Source: AC-32 sp963719275
GTDB lineage: Bacteria > Actinomycetota > Thermoleophilia > Gaiellales > Gaiellaceae
Assembly: GCA_963719275.1 (NCBI GenBank)
Contig: CAVRBT010000010.1
Coordinates: 186,001 to 250,000, forward strand
DNA length: 64,000 nucleotides
Direction: 5' to 3'
The notes below the pieces were generated by a model that was not told where the DNA came from, made no database searches, and worked only from the letters and a program-made list of their open reading frames with translations. A program made the translations under genes and the position numbers. Position 1 is the stretch's first letter; each line of letters begins with the position of its first letter. Shown piece by piece: positions 33,414-42,827 of this stretch.

Positions 33414-33670
33414 CCGTGGAGGAACGGGTGCTGGACGGGAACGCGGTCGGCGGGCTGCTGCTCGAGGTCTTCGGTGTCGACCTGACGGCCGCGCCCTGCA
33501 TGTGCAGCGGCTGCGGCGCGCGCGAGGAGGTTGCGCGACTGGACGTCTACGTCGACTGCCCGGGCGTCGTGATCCGCTGCCGGCACTGCCACGACGTGAT
33601 GGTCACGATCGTGCGGGGACCCGAGCGCACCTGGGTCGACCTGCGCGGGACGAGCATGATGGAGCTCTGA
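33410..33670 (+). CDS. DUF6510-type small CxxC protein
   Basis: An 86-aa protein with two Cys pairs, PCMCSGCGAREE (about 30-41) and RCRHCHDVM (about 57-65), arranged like a zinc ribbon. It matches what I know of DUF6510 proteins, which often sit beside ferredoxin-reductase and sulfite-oxidase-like genes. It may bind zinc or act as an electron-transfer or assembly factor. ATG 33410 overlaps the reductase stop, and its own stop overlaps the next ATG. Confidence 0.78.
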   Translation: MTVEERVLDGNAVGGLLLEVFGVDLTAAPCMCSGCGAREEVARLDVYVDCPGVVIRCRHCHDVMVTIVRGPERTWVDLRGTSMMEL

Positions 33671-33771
33671 TGAGGCGGCGACTGGAGCGGGCGTTCCTCG
33701 GAGCGCTGATGAGCATGGTCGCGTTCTTCGTCGAGCGCCGGATCGTGAAGGCGCTCGCCAAGCGGCGCTAG
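33670..33771 (+). CDS. 33-residue basic peptide
   Basis: ATG 33670 overlaps the preceding stop (TGATG) and the frame ends at TAG 33771. The peptide (MRRRLERAFLGALMSMVAFF, then VERRIVKALAKRR) has a hydrophobic centre flanked by basic residues and could lie along or across the membrane. Tight coupling to four upstream genes supports a real gene. No family recognised. Confidence 0.5.
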   Translation: MRRRLERAFLGALMSMVAFFVERRIVKALAKRR

Positions 33772-33867
33772 ACCCGTCTGGGTCTCAGTACATTCGAGCA
33801 ACGCGCCTCAGCAGCCGCACCGATGCGGTCAGGCGCCCTCTCCGCGAGCATCCCTGCGGAGGTGAGA

Positions 33868-36039
33868 ATGATGACAGGGCTCCGCAAGTTGGCCCTGTCG
33901 CTCGCCGCGCTTACGCTCGTCCTCGCGCAGTCCGGCGCCGCGAAGCCCACGGCAGCGAGGGTCAAGCAGACGGAGAAGCCGGTGGCTGCGGTCGCGATGG
34001 ACGGCCCGCGGGTCGCGTACTCGAGCGGCGGCAAGATCTATGTCTGGAACGTCGACAACGGGGCGACGTCGGTGGTGAAGGGCGCGTACAGCAAGTACGG
34101 CGCCGAGGTCGCGATCGCCGGGACGCGGGTCGCATGGGTGACGCGCTACGTCATCGGCAACACGTACCAGACGAGCGAGTTCCTCTACTCCGCCCCTGCC
34201 GGCGGCAAGGCGCGGCTCCTGCGGGCCGCCCGGCGCTACGCGGGGAGCGAGATCGGCGAGTGGTACGGCGGTTGGATCGCGGGAGCGGTCGGCTCCGGAG
34301 GGACGCTGGCGGTGAGCACGTGGTGGTCCCACGGCGTGGTCTGCACAGGCCAGCGGCTGAGCCTTGTCACACCGACGGGGCTGAAGCAGATCGCCACCGG
34401 CCCTGGCGCGATCATGGCGGCCTCCGCCGACGGAGGCCGCATCGCAGTGCTCCGCAACCCGGACGAGTGGCCGTATGCAGGCGGTGCGCCGACTCCGGCG
34501 GTCACGGTCGGCATCTACTCGAGCTCCGGAACGCTGCTGCGCGAGATCGTCCCGAGCACCGCGCGTGAGGTCGCGCTCACCGGCGACCGGCTCGTGGTGC
34601 TGACGGGAACGAAGACGCTCGAGGTCTACGCCTGGAAGACCGGCACCCTGCTCCACACGTGGCCTCTCGCGAAGACGACGCCGCGCCTGCGGGCCGGGCA
34701 TCTCGCGGCGTACGGGCAGCTCGCAACGTACTCCGTCGACCCGCGGCAGGCCTCCTCCCGGAGCGTTCACGTGATCTCGCTCGCGACGGGCAGGGACGTC
34801 GTGATCGGAACCGGACGTAGCGGCTCGCTCGGCTACTACGGACGCGACGCCGCCATGAGCGCGCGCGGACTGGTGTACGTGGTGACCTACCACGAGCACG
34901 GCCGGCTTGGCACTCCGCAGCACGGCAAGCTCGTCTTCGTCCCCACAGCCAAGCTGTTGACCGCGCTCGCGCCGCTGAAGCCCCATACGCTGCTCACCGC
35001 GTCCCTCGGCGTCGCAGCCGGATCGGCGGGCGGGGCGGGTGCGCCTTCGCAGCCTCGCACGCTCCTGACGGTCCGCGGCCCGATCTACGCGTTCGCCCAG
35101 GACGGCGACCGCGTGGCCTGGGTCGCGGGCGATGCGCGCGTGCGCGTGCGGAGCCTGAGCACGAGGCGGACCTGGATCGTGGGCACCGTCTCCTTCAAGG
35201 ACCGCGCGTCTTCGGCGATGCTGGCGCTCGCCGGGAGTCGCGCCCTCTGGTCGTTCGACGCCGGCGGCAACAGCACGGAGTACCCCGTCGTGGTCGGCGC
35301 GCCAGGGCACGCTCCCGTGGAGATCGCGCATCTCGGCTACGGCCTGCGCGGCATGGGAGACGGCCACGACCTCGTCGGCGTGGCCGGCGACGGCAGGACG
35401 CTTGCCTACGGCTGGGTCGCCGAGGCCTGTGCCGGAGAGCCATACTGCAACACCTTCGAAGGCCCGCTCGTCGTTACCGGAGGGGGGATCTCGATCGCGA
35501 CCTGGGCACCGGCTCCCCGGGAGTGGTTCCCGCCCGTGCTTGCGGGCGCCCCTCCGCCGGCGCTCTTTGCCTTCACGAGCGGGCGCGTGGCCGTGGCCGC
35601 CGCCCGGGCGTCGACCCCGATCGGCACCGCGCCGCGGGTTGCCGAGGACGCAAGCGTCGAGGTCTACGATCTCGCGGGCGTGCTCCAGCTGCGGGTCCCG
35701 TTTCTCGGGCTCGTCCGGGACGTCGCGCTCTCGGGCCGGACGCTCGCAGTACTCCTGGAGCAACCGAACGGGTCGAATGTGGTCCAGGTGTTCGAAGTCC
35801 CGAACGAGCAATTCGTCGCGGGCGCCTTCGTGCCGCCCGCCGCCGCGGACATCGCAACAGGGAGCGGCGGCACGATCTTCCGCGCCGGCCGCGACGTCTA
35901 CCTAGTGAGGTCCGAGCGGGTGCGGCTCCTCGCGCGCGCCGCAGCGCGGCCGATCGGGCTCTCGATCGAGGGCCGCCGGATCGCGTGGGCCGAAACCACC
36001 CACGGCAAGGGCCGCATCAGGGCCGTCACAGCTCCCTAG
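33868..36039 (+). CDS. Secreted double beta-propeller protein
   Basis: About 723 aa with a signal peptide (LALSLAALTLVLAQSGAA). The N-terminal half (to about 34978) resembles the protein at 50726-51778 (VAMDGPRVAY versus LAMDGPRIAY; GTLAVSTWW versus GLLAVNHW; IYSSSGTLLREI versus LYSSSGKVLRRV; end with VFVPTAKLL versus VFVPMSRVL). The C-terminal half resembles the next gene, both ending GLSxEGRRIAWAExxHGKGRIR. It is thus a fusion of two related propellers. ATG 33868 or 33871 (ATGATG) follows GGAGG. Function unknown. Confidence 0.8.
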   Translation: MMTGLRKLALSLAALTLVLAQSGAAKPTAARVKQTEKPVAAVAMDGPRVAYSSGGKIYVWNVDNGATSVVKGAYSKYGAEVAIAGTRVAWVTRYVIGNTYQTSEFLYSAPAGGKARLLRAARRYAGSEIGEWYGGWIAGAVGSGGTLAVSTWWSHGVVCTGQRLSLVTPTGLKQIATGPGAIMAASADGGRIAVLRNPDEWPYAGGAPTPAVTVGIYSSSGTLLREIVPSTAREVALTGDRLVVLTGTKTLEVYAWKTGTLLHTWPLAKTTPRLRAGHLAAYGQLATYSVDPRQASSRSVHVISLATGRDVVIGTGRSGSLGYYGRDAAMSARGLVYVVTYHEHGRLGTPQHGKLVFVPTAKLLTALAPLKPHTLLTASLGVAAGSAGGAGAPSQPRTLLTVRGPIYAFAQDGDRVAWVAGDARVRVRSLSTRRTWIVGTVSFKDRASSAMLALAGSRALWSFDAGGNSTEYPVVVGAPGHAPVEIAHLGYGLRGMGDGHDLVGVAGDGRTLAYGWVAEACAGEPYCNTFEGPLVVTGGGISIATWAPAPREWFPPVLAGAPPPALFAFTSGRVAVAAARASTPIGTAPRVAEDASVEVYDLAGVLQLRVPFLGLVRDVALSGRTLAVLLEQPNGSNVVQVFEVPNEQFVAGAFVPPAAADIATGSGGTIFRAGRDVYLVRSERVRLLARAAARPIGLSIEGRRIAWAETTHGKGRIRAVTAP

Positions 36040-36053
36040 CGGAAGGATTCGCC

Positions 36054-37127
36054 ATGACCGGACAGGCAAAGCTCCTCCTGCCGCTCGCAGCAGGCGCGGC
36101 GCTTGCCGGGGCGGCGCTCTTCCCGGGGACCTCGCAACCGGCGAAGCCCCCCGTCCCGCGGACGCTGGTCTCCGAGAGCGGCCGGATCCGCGCCTTTGCG
36201 CAGGACGCGACGGCGGTGGCATGGATCGGGCACGACTACGCCGTGCACGTCCGGCAAGTGGCGGCGAAGCGCGGCTCGGTTGTCGGCAGCGCGGAAAGCG
36301 AGTACACACACATGCCCTGGCCGCTGGCACTGGCGGGCACGCAGGCGCTCTGGACGAGCTACAGCGCGGGGAACTTCATCTACACGAGCGTTCACACGGG
36401 GTCGGCGACGCAGCGCGACCGGGTGGTGTTCGAGTCCTCGTTCATGCCGGGCCCTCCCGACGGCTCCTGGGTCCTCGGCATGACCGGGGACGGCTCGACG
36501 CTCGCCTTCGGAACGATCGACCAGCGTTGTGACGTGGAGTGGAACTGCCGGCGGATCGACGCCACCGGCAGCGTGAAGCGAGTACGGTCGGACGCGCAGG
36601 ACCTGGCAGGCCTGCCGGCGCCCTTCCTGCTCGCCGCCTCCAGCGGCCACGTCGCCCTGGTGCCGGCCAAGACGCCGCGCGTCTCCCCCGACATCGGCCC
36701 CCCGCGGGCCGCAGAGTACGCGCCGGTTGAGGTCTATGATCTCGACGGCCGGCTGCTCTCGAGCTTCGTGCCGGACGGCACGCCGAGGGCCATCGCGCTG
36801 GCGTGGCCGAAGCTGGCGGTCCTGTTCGAGTTCGTCGACGGCCGCAGGCAGGCCGAGCTCCGCGACGCGCGCACCGGCGGCTATTGGAACGTCGGAGGTG
36901 AGGCGGTCTTCGCGCGCACCCCGGTCACCGTCGGCCGCGTAGCGGTCGGGACGGCGGGGATCGTCTACTCCGTCGGCAACGCGATCTACGCGTTGCAGCG
37001 GCAGACGCCGCGGCTTGTCTGGCACGCCGCCGGGCCGCCGATCGGGCTCTCTGTCGAGGGACGGCGGATCGCCTGGGCCGAGAACGTCCACGGCAAGGGC
37101 CGTATCAGGACCCTGACCATGCCCTGA
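36054..37127 (+). CDS. Secreted beta-propeller protein
   Basis: A 357-aa exported protein with an N-terminal signal (LLLPLAAGAALAGAALF). The body has degenerate propeller blades (IRAFAQDATAVAWIG, VLGMTGDGSTLAFGTID, VEVYDLDGRLLSSF) and ends in the shared GLSVEGRRIAWAENVHGKGRIR motif. It is a paralogue of the second half of the upstream protein, 14 nt away, so the pair arose by duplication. ATG 36054 follows GGAAGGA. Role unknown. Confidence 0.8.
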   Translation: MTGQAKLLLPLAAGAALAGAALFPGTSQPAKPPVPRTLVSESGRIRAFAQDATAVAWIGHDYAVHVRQVAAKRGSVVGSAESEYTHMPWPLALAGTQALWTSYSAGNFIYTSVHTGSATQRDRVVFESSFMPGPPDGSWVLGMTGDGSTLAFGTIDQRCDVEWNCRRIDATGSVKRVRSDAQDLAGLPAPFLLAASSGHVALVPAKTPRVSPDIGPPRAAEYAPVEVYDLDGRLLSSFVPDGTPRAIALAWPKLAVLFEFVDGRRQAELRDARTGGYWNVGGEAVFARTPVTVGRVAVGTAGIVYSVGNAIYALQRQTPRLVWHAAGPPIGLSVEGRRIAWAENVHGKGRIRTLTMP

Positions 37128-37161
37128 GGAAGTCGGGATCGTGACCGTACCGGTCCCGTAG

Positions 37162-38742
37162 CTAGATTCGGCGGCGGATCAGGTCCCAGAGCAGCACGAG
37201 GGCGAGCACGCCGCCGACGATCCCGAGGGTGATCGGTATCCATCGAGAGACGTCCGGTGCGGCGGCGGTCGAGCCACAGGCGACGAGCGCCGAGCCGGCT
37301 GTGATCGCAAGCGCGAGTTGACGGGCAACGATGCGGATCGTCCGCTCCAGCGGGGTGATGCCCTTGATGTCGACCTGGAGCCGCTGTCCTGGCCGCGCGC
37401 CGCTGATGCGCTCGAACGACTCGATCAGCCGCTCGCCGCGCACCTTCAGCTTCTGCACGTCGTAGAAGAGCCGCTTGGGATCGGCGCTCGCCTGCGCGCG
37501 CGTGAGCAGGTTCTTGAGCAGGAAGCGGCCGACGACGGAGAACGGGTCGAGCTTCGGATCGAGCTCGCAGGCGGCGAGCTGCATCTGCGCCAGCGCCTTG
37601 CCGGTGAGCACGAGCGGCGCCGGCAGCCGGACCCCGTGCTGCGTCGAGGTGTGCGCGATCTCCTGCATCAGCGGGCCGAGCGAGATCTCGCCGAGCGAGG
37701 CGTGCCGGTAGCGGCGGAGGAGCTCTGTGAGGTCGGCCTCGAGCCCCGCGGCGTCGGCGTCGTACGCCTCCGGGCCGGCCATGATCAGCACGACCTCGGT
37801 CAGGAACGGCACGTCCTCCTGCCAGAACGCGAGCAGCAGCAACAGCAGCTGGCCGCGCATCTCGGGCGAAAGCTCGCCGACCATGCCGAAGTCGAGGAAG
37901 AAAATCCGCCCGTCGGCCCAGAGCATGTTCCCCGGATGCGGGTCGGCGTGGAAGAACCCCTCGACGAGAATCTGGCGGTAGTAGCACTCGAGCAGCTGCC
38001 GCGCCGCTTCCTCGCGCTCGGGCCCTTCCGGGATCTCGCGGACGGGCACACCCGGGATCTCTTCCAGCACCAGCAGGCGGCTCGTCGAGAGCTCCTCGTA
38101 GACCCCCGGGGCGTCGAGGCGCGGGAACGCCGTCAGCGTCGAGCGCAGGCGCTCGACGTTCTGGCCCTCGAGGCGGAAGTCGAGCTCGCGCCTGAGCGAG
38201 TCGGAGAGGTGCTCGATCGCGGCCGGGAGGTCGACGATCTTGCGCAGCGCCTCGCGGTTCGCCGTCTTGCTCGCGAACAGCTCGAGCAGGCTGAGGTCGC
38301 GCAGGATGTCGTGCTCCGCGGTCGGGCGCTGCACCTTGACGACCACGCGATCGCCGGTGTCGAGCACCGCGCGGTGCACCTGCCCGATCGTCCCGGCGGC
38401 CAGCGGCTCGGATTCGATCGAGGCGAAGACGTCCTCCCACGGGACGCCGAGCTCCTCCTCCATCACGCCGACGACCTCGTGCTCGCCGAGCGGCGTGACC
38501 CTGTCCTGCAGCGCGGCCAGCTCGGCAACCGCCTCGGGCGGGATCAGGTCCGGCCGCGTCGAGAGGATCTGGCCGAGCTTCGCAAACGTCGGGCCGAGCT
38601 CCTCGAGCGCCTCGCGCAGCCGCCGCGCGCGGAGCTCGGGCGGGTCGTCCACGCGGCGCGACTCGTTGAAGCCGTACTTGCCGAGGACGGTAGCGATCCG
38701 CGCCGCGCGCCCAAGGAGCCGCTGGTCGGCAGCCGCGCTCAC
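37162..38742 (-). CDS. UbiB/ABC1-family protein kinase-like protein
   Basis: A 526-aa atypical kinase. Family hallmarks: KxGQ motif as GPTFAKLGQILSTRPDLIP (about 49-67), Ala-rich loop in PLAAGTIGQVHRAVL, the ATP-binding Lys in VVVKVQRP, the catalytic HADPHPGNMLW and the metal DFGMVG. Two hydrophobic helices at the C-terminus anchor it in the membrane. UbiB-type proteins support quinone or lipid metabolism; the exact bacterial role is unsettled. GTG 38742 gives the standard N-terminus. No quinone genes lie nearby. Confidence 0.92.
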   Translation of the reverse strand: MSAAADQRLLGRAARIATVLGKYGFNESRRVDDPPELRARRLREALEELGPTFAKLGQILSTRPDLIPPEAVAELAALQDRVTPLGEHEVVGVMEEELGVPWEDVFASIESEPLAAGTIGQVHRAVLDTGDRVVVKVQRPTAEHDILRDLSLLELFASKTANREALRKIVDLPAAIEHLSDSLRRELDFRLEGQNVERLRSTLTAFPRLDAPGVYEELSTSRLLVLEEIPGVPVREIPEGPEREEAARQLLECYYRQILVEGFFHADPHPGNMLWADGRIFFLDFGMVGELSPEMRGQLLLLLLAFWQEDVPFLTEVVLIMAGPEAYDADAAGLEADLTELLRRYRHASLGEISLGPLMQEIAHTSTQHGVRLPAPLVLTGKALAQMQLAACELDPKLDPFSVVGRFLLKNLLTRAQASADPKRLFYDVQKLKVRGERLIESFERISGARPGQRLQVDIKGITPLERTIRIVARQLALAITAGSALVACGSTAAAPDVSRWIPITLGIVGGVLALVLLWDLIRRRI

Positions 38743-38762
38743 GCGTCCCTTCCAGCCGTGTC

Positions 38763-38808
38763 CCCTTCGGCCACGCCGGGGGACTGTCCCTGGTCATGGG
38801 CCGAAGGG
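38763..38808. terminator. Inverted repeat between the stress-protein and kinase genes
   Basis: CCCTTCGGCC (38763-38772) pairs with GGCCGAAGGG (38799-38808) across a 26-nt loop, downstream of the minus-strand stress-protein gene and just before the kinase start. No T-run. It may terminate or slow readthrough from the stress-protein operon. Confidence 0.45.
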
Positions 38809-38856
38809 ACGCGGCTCAACTGGAACGAAAGTGTCACGGGTCGTCCACGGGCCATC

Positions 38857-39282
38857 TCATCCATCCTCGCGGTGGGTCTGGACGATCACGACGGTGCACG
38901 GCGCATTGTGGGAGACGCGGTTCGGGACGTTGCGGAGCAGGAACTCCCGCCGGCCGCTCATGCCGACGCTGCCGACCACGATCACATCTGCGGTCTCGCG
39001 CCGCGCCGCTTCCACGATCGCCTCGGCGGGGTCCTCCCCCGAGACCACCGAAGCCCGCTTGCGCTCACCGTCGAGCCCGGCGACGTACTTCTCGAGGTCG
39101 GGCACTGCATCCGCCCGCGTGACGTTGCCCCCGACGAGCACCCGCAGCACAAGCAGCTCGGCCTCGTACCGCGCCGCCATCTCCGCGGCGAACCGCACCG
39201 CGCGCTCGGCGGTCTCGGAGCGGTCGGTCGCGACCATCACCAGCCGCACCGTCTCGTCGGGCGCCTTCCGCCGCAGCCGCAT
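38857..39282 (-). CDS. Universal stress protein (UspA family)
   Basis: A 141-aa UspA-fold protein: VRLVMVATDRSETAERAVRFAAEMA at the N-terminus and the ATP-binding GxxGxxG(S/T)-type loop as VGSVGMSGRREFLLRNVPNRVSHNAPCTVVIV. It probably binds ATP and supports stress survival. ATG 39282 overlaps the stop of the large regulator gene (TAATG), so the two are co-translated. Confidence 0.9.
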   Translation of the reverse strand: MRLRRKAPDETVRLVMVATDRSETAERAVRFAAEMAARYEAELLVLRVLVGGNVTRADAVPDLEKYVAGLDGERKRASVVSGEDPAEAIVEAARRETADVIVVGSVGMSGRREFLLRNVPNRVSHNAPCTVVIVQTHREDG

Positions 39283-42200
39283 TAGGCCGGTCCGCCGAGC
39301 GCCGGGGGCAGCTCCGTCCGCGAGCCGATCCCGAGCTTGCGGTAGACGTTGCTGAGGTGCACCTCGACGGTCTTCGTCGTGACGAACAGCGCCTGCGCGA
39401 TGTCCTTGTTCGAAAGCCCCTCCGCCGCAAACTTCGCCACGCGCTTCTCGCTCGCGGTGAGCGACTCGACCCCGGACAGCAACAGCCGCCGCGGCCGCGC
39501 GCCGGTCGCCGCGAGCTCCGCCTCCGCCTGCTCGACGAGCGGCTGCGAGCCGCAGCGGACGGCGAAGTCGAGGCCCTCCTTCAGCAGCTCGCGAGCCTCG
39601 GCGCGGCTGTTCGACCGGCGCAACGCGGCGCCGAGCTCGACGAGCGTCCGCGCCCGCTCGAGCTGCGCCGACGACCCGCGCAGGACCGCGAGCGACTCGC
39701 GCAGGGTCTCGATTCCCTCCTTGCCGCCCTCGGCCATCCCGCGCACGCGCAGCGCGACGCCGATCGGCCGCGGCGCACCCCAGGCCTGCGCGATCTCGAC
39801 CTCCTTGCGCGCCAGCTCGAGCGCCTCGTCGCGCCGCTCGAGCCCCAGCAACGCGAGCGCGAGGTGCGAGCGCCAGGCGACGACCGCCGGGTTGCACATC
39901 TCGAAAGCCTCCATGCAGACGCCGAGCCGCTCCCAGTCCGCGGCCGCGCCGGCGAAATCGCGCCGCGCGTACCGCACCCAACCGCGCGCACCGAGGAAGA
40001 AGATCAGGTGGCCGCTCTGGGCGACCTCCTCCGGCAGGCCGAGCTGCGCGAGCTCCTCCTCCGCCTCGTCGACCTCGCCGCGGTTGGTCAGCACGTCCGC
40101 GAGGTACGAGCGGTAGTAGATCGCCCCCTGCTGGCTTGGGAGGTAGCTGACCAGGTCGTCCGACTCGCGCAGGTCCTGGATCGCGCCTTCGAGGTCGCCG
40201 CGCTGGGCGAGCGCGAGGCCCCGGAAGCAGAGCAGGTTCGAGAGCGTGACCAGCTCTCCGCGCTTCTTCGAGGCGTCCATCACCGCGTCGAAGAAGCGGT
40301 CGAGGTCGTCGTCGAGCTCCGCGAACATCAGCGCCGTGACAGCGCACGAGATCGCGACGGACGGCATGCTTTCGATCAGAGCGTCGACCATCTTCGGCTC
40401 GGCCAGCTCGGACATCGCCGCACGGTTGACGCCGCGCCGCGCTTCGAAGTAGCGCACGGTGGCGATCATCACCGCGCGGCCGACGTCGCCGGCGAACGCG
40501 GTCTCGTCGACCCGCGCGAGCCGCTCTTTCGAGATCTCGATCACGTCCGAGTCGAAGCCGCACGAGTTGATCAGCTCGGCCTCGAGCAGCTCGCAGAGCT
40601 CAGGCTCGCCGCCGCCGAGGCGCTCGATCGCTTGCTTGAAGACCCGCGCCGCCTCAGGTCCGCGGTTGAGGCGGAACAGCGACCGCCCGAGCTCGAGCGC
40701 AAGACGCGCGTGGCGCAGCGGCTCGTCCGTCGCCGCGAGCGCTTCGCCCAGGTGCTGCGCGGCGGCGGCGACGTCGACGCGCTGCTCCGCGAGGCCGAGC
40801 TCCATCAGCGTGTCCACTCGCACTTCCTCCGAGGGCGGCTCGGCGAGTGCCCGGCGCAGGTAGCGCACCGCGACCTCGGGAGCGCCGCGGACGAGGGCGC
40901 GGTCGGCCGCCAGGCGCAAGGTCTCGACCACGAACGGGTCACCGGCAGGCGGGACGAGGTCGAGGTGCGCGGCGACGCGCTCCGGCTCGGCCTGCGCCCC
41001 CGCCAAGAGCTCCGCCGCACGGCGGTGGGAGAAGAGGCGGTGGGCGGTCTCGATCGACCCGTAGACGGCCGAGCGAACCACCGGATGGACGAACTCCACC
41101 GTCGGCGCCGAGACGCGGAGCAGGTCGGCGCGCGCGAGCCAAGTCGCGGCGAGGGTCGAGAGGTGGCGGTCGTCGAGGTCAGCGAGCGCCGCGACGTCGC
41201 GCTGCTCCGCGCCGTCACCGAGCACGGCCGCCGCCGTCGCGAAGCGCCTGGCCTCCTCGGGCAGCCGCGAGAGCCGCAGCGCGACTGCGCGGGTCACCGG
41301 CTCGGGCCCGACCTCGTGCACCCGCGCGGCGTTCTCGGCGCGCGGGAGGACCCCCTCGCCGTGCAGCGCGTCGACGAGCGCACGGACGAACAGCGGGTTG
41401 CCCCCGGTCGCGGCGTGGCACGCCGCAGCGAAGGCGGGATCCGGCTCAGTGTTGAAATGCTCCGTGACAAGCGCCGCGACTCCCGACTCGCTGAGCGCGG
41501 TCGGCCGGATGACGAGTGCCGTGGGATCCGAGACGAGCTCCGTCAGCAGCTCCTCCTCGACGCTCTGCTCGGGCGGTCGCAGCCCGAGCACGACGAGCAG
41601 CGGTAGGCCCTCGAGGCGGCGGCCGAGGAACGAAAGCCAGCGGAGCGTCGGCGCGTCGCTCCAATGCAGGTCGTCGACGACGATCGCCGCCGGCCGGTGC
41701 GTGGCGATGTTCGCAGCGAGCCAGTAGAGCCCGTGCAGGACGCCGAACGAGACGTCGCCCAACGCGTCGCCCGTCAGCTCCTCGTCGCCGAAAATCCGCT
41801 CTGCGAGCCCCGCCGTCCCCGACAGCGCCTCGCGCCGCTCCTCCTGCGAGAGCGACGCGAGATAGGGCTCGAAAAGCTGGCGCACGACGCCGTAGGCGAA
41901 CTCCTGCTCGAGGTCGGCACTCCGCGCGACAAGCACCTCGAAGCCGGACTGCGCCGCGAGCGCGCGCGCTTCCGCGACGAGCCGCGTCTTGCCCATGCCT
42001 GCACGGCCCTCGATGGCGACCACGCGCCCCGCGCCCGTGGCCGCGGCGTCGACGACGGCGTGCAGCGCCGCAAGCTCGGTCTCGCGCTCGAGCAGCGGCG
42101 TTGTCGCAGCGGGCACCTCGGCACGCCGGCGCGGCATGCGCGGCTTCGCCTTCTCCTTCTCGCGCGTCGAGAGCGGCGGGAACTCACTGGGGAGCCCGAA

Positions 42201-42746
42201 GATCTCGAGCTGGTAGAGCCGCTCGGGCTGCTCGATGTCGGGCAGGGACGTCTCGCCGAGGTCGCGTAGGCCGAGCCCGGCCGCGAGCTCGCTGCGGACG
42301 AGGTTCGAGGTCGTGCTGGAGAGCAGGACCTGACCGCCGTGGCCCGCGTCGCCGATCCGGGACGCCTGGTGCACGGCAAGCCCCACGTACCCATCGGTGC
42401 CCACGCTCGCTTCGCCGGTGTGGAGGCCCATGCGCACGCGCACCTCGACGCCTTCCGCCCACTCCTGCCCGAACAGCGCCCGCTGCGCCGCGGCCGCGGC
42501 GTCAACCGCCGAGCCGGCGCTGCGGAAGACGACGAAGAACGAGTCGCCCTTGGTGTCGATCTCGAGCCCGCCGCCGTCGGCGAAGGCGGCCCGCAGGAGT
42601 CGGTTGTGCGTCGCGAGCACCTCCCGGTAGCGGTCGCGCCCGAGGCTCGTGAGCAGCCGAGTAGAGCCTTCGATATCGGTGAACAGGAAGGTGACCGTGC
42701 CCGTGGGCAGGGCTGTTGACGCCTCACGTACTGCAGGAGTGCTCAG
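39282..42746 (-). CDS. Cyclase-domain, AAA ATPase and LuxR-type transcriptional regulator
   Basis: A ~1,150-aa regulator. N-terminus: class III cyclase domain (TGTVTFLFTDIEGSTRLL, EIDTKGDSFFVVF, VGLAVHQASRI). Middle: AAA/STAND ATPase with Walker A AIEGRAGMGKTRLV and Walker B AAIVVDDLHWSD, followed by helical repeats. C-terminus: LuxR helix-turn-helix (LTASEKRVAKFAAEGLSNKDIAQALFVTTKTVEVHLSNVYRKLG). The first in-frame GTG (42620) would cut off the first metal Asp; the frame is open to a stop near 42765 and CTG 42746, behind GAGGGGAT, is my best start. Likely senses a nucleotide or ligand and activates transcription. Confidence 0.85.
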   Translation of the reverse strand: MSTPAVREASTALPTGTVTFLFTDIEGSTRLLTSLGRDRYREVLATHNRLLRAAFADGGGLEIDTKGDSFFVVFRSAGSAVDAAAAAQRALFGQEWAEGVEVRVRMGLHTGEASVGTDGYVGLAVHQASRIGDAGHGGQVLLSSTTSNLVRSELAAGLGLRDLGETSLPDIEQPERLYQLEIFGLPSEFPPLSTREKEKAKPRMPRRRAEVPAATTPLLERETELAALHAVVDAAATGAGRVVAIEGRAGMGKTRLVAEARALAAQSGFEVLVARSADLEQEFAYGVVRQLFEPYLASLSQEERREALSGTAGLAERIFGDEELTGDALGDVSFGVLHGLYWLAANIATHRPAAIVVDDLHWSDAPTLRWLSFLGRRLEGLPLLVVLGLRPPEQSVEEELLTELVSDPTALVIRPTALSESGVAALVTEHFNTEPDPAFAAACHAATGGNPLFVRALVDALHGEGVLPRAENAARVHEVGPEPVTRAVALRLSRLPEEARRFATAAAVLGDGAEQRDVAALADLDDRHLSTLAATWLARADLLRVSAPTVEFVHPVVRSAVYGSIETAHRLFSHRRAAELLAGAQAEPERVAAHLDLVPPAGDPFVVETLRLAADRALVRGAPEVAVRYLRRALAEPPSEEVRVDTLMELGLAEQRVDVAAAAQHLGEALAATDEPLRHARLALELGRSLFRLNRGPEAARVFKQAIERLGGGEPELCELLEAELINSCGFDSDVIEISKERLARVDETAFAGDVGRAVMIATVRYFEARRGVNRAAMSELAEPKMVDALIESMPSVAISCAVTALMFAELDDDLDRFFDAVMDASKKRGELVTLSNLLCFRGLALAQRGDLEGAIQDLRESDDLVSYLPSQQGAIYYRSYLADVLTNRGEVDEAEEELAQLGLPEEVAQSGHLIFFLGARGWVRYARRDFAGAAADWERLGVCMEAFEMCNPAVVAWRSHLALALLGLERRDEALELARKEVEIAQAWGAPRPIGVALRVRGMAEGGKEGIETLRESLAVLRGSSAQLERARTLVELGAALRRSNSRAEARELLKEGLDFAVRCGSQPLVEQAEAELAATGARPRRLLLSGVESLTASEKRVAKFAAEGLSNKDIAQALFVTTKTVEVHLSNVYRKLGIGSRTELPPALGGPA

Positions 42747-42827
42747 TTCGGCTAATCCCCTCTATCTACGGCCCGCAGCACTGAATTGTAGAGCGGACCG
42801 CGACAAAACCCTGGGGCGGGTCTGGGC

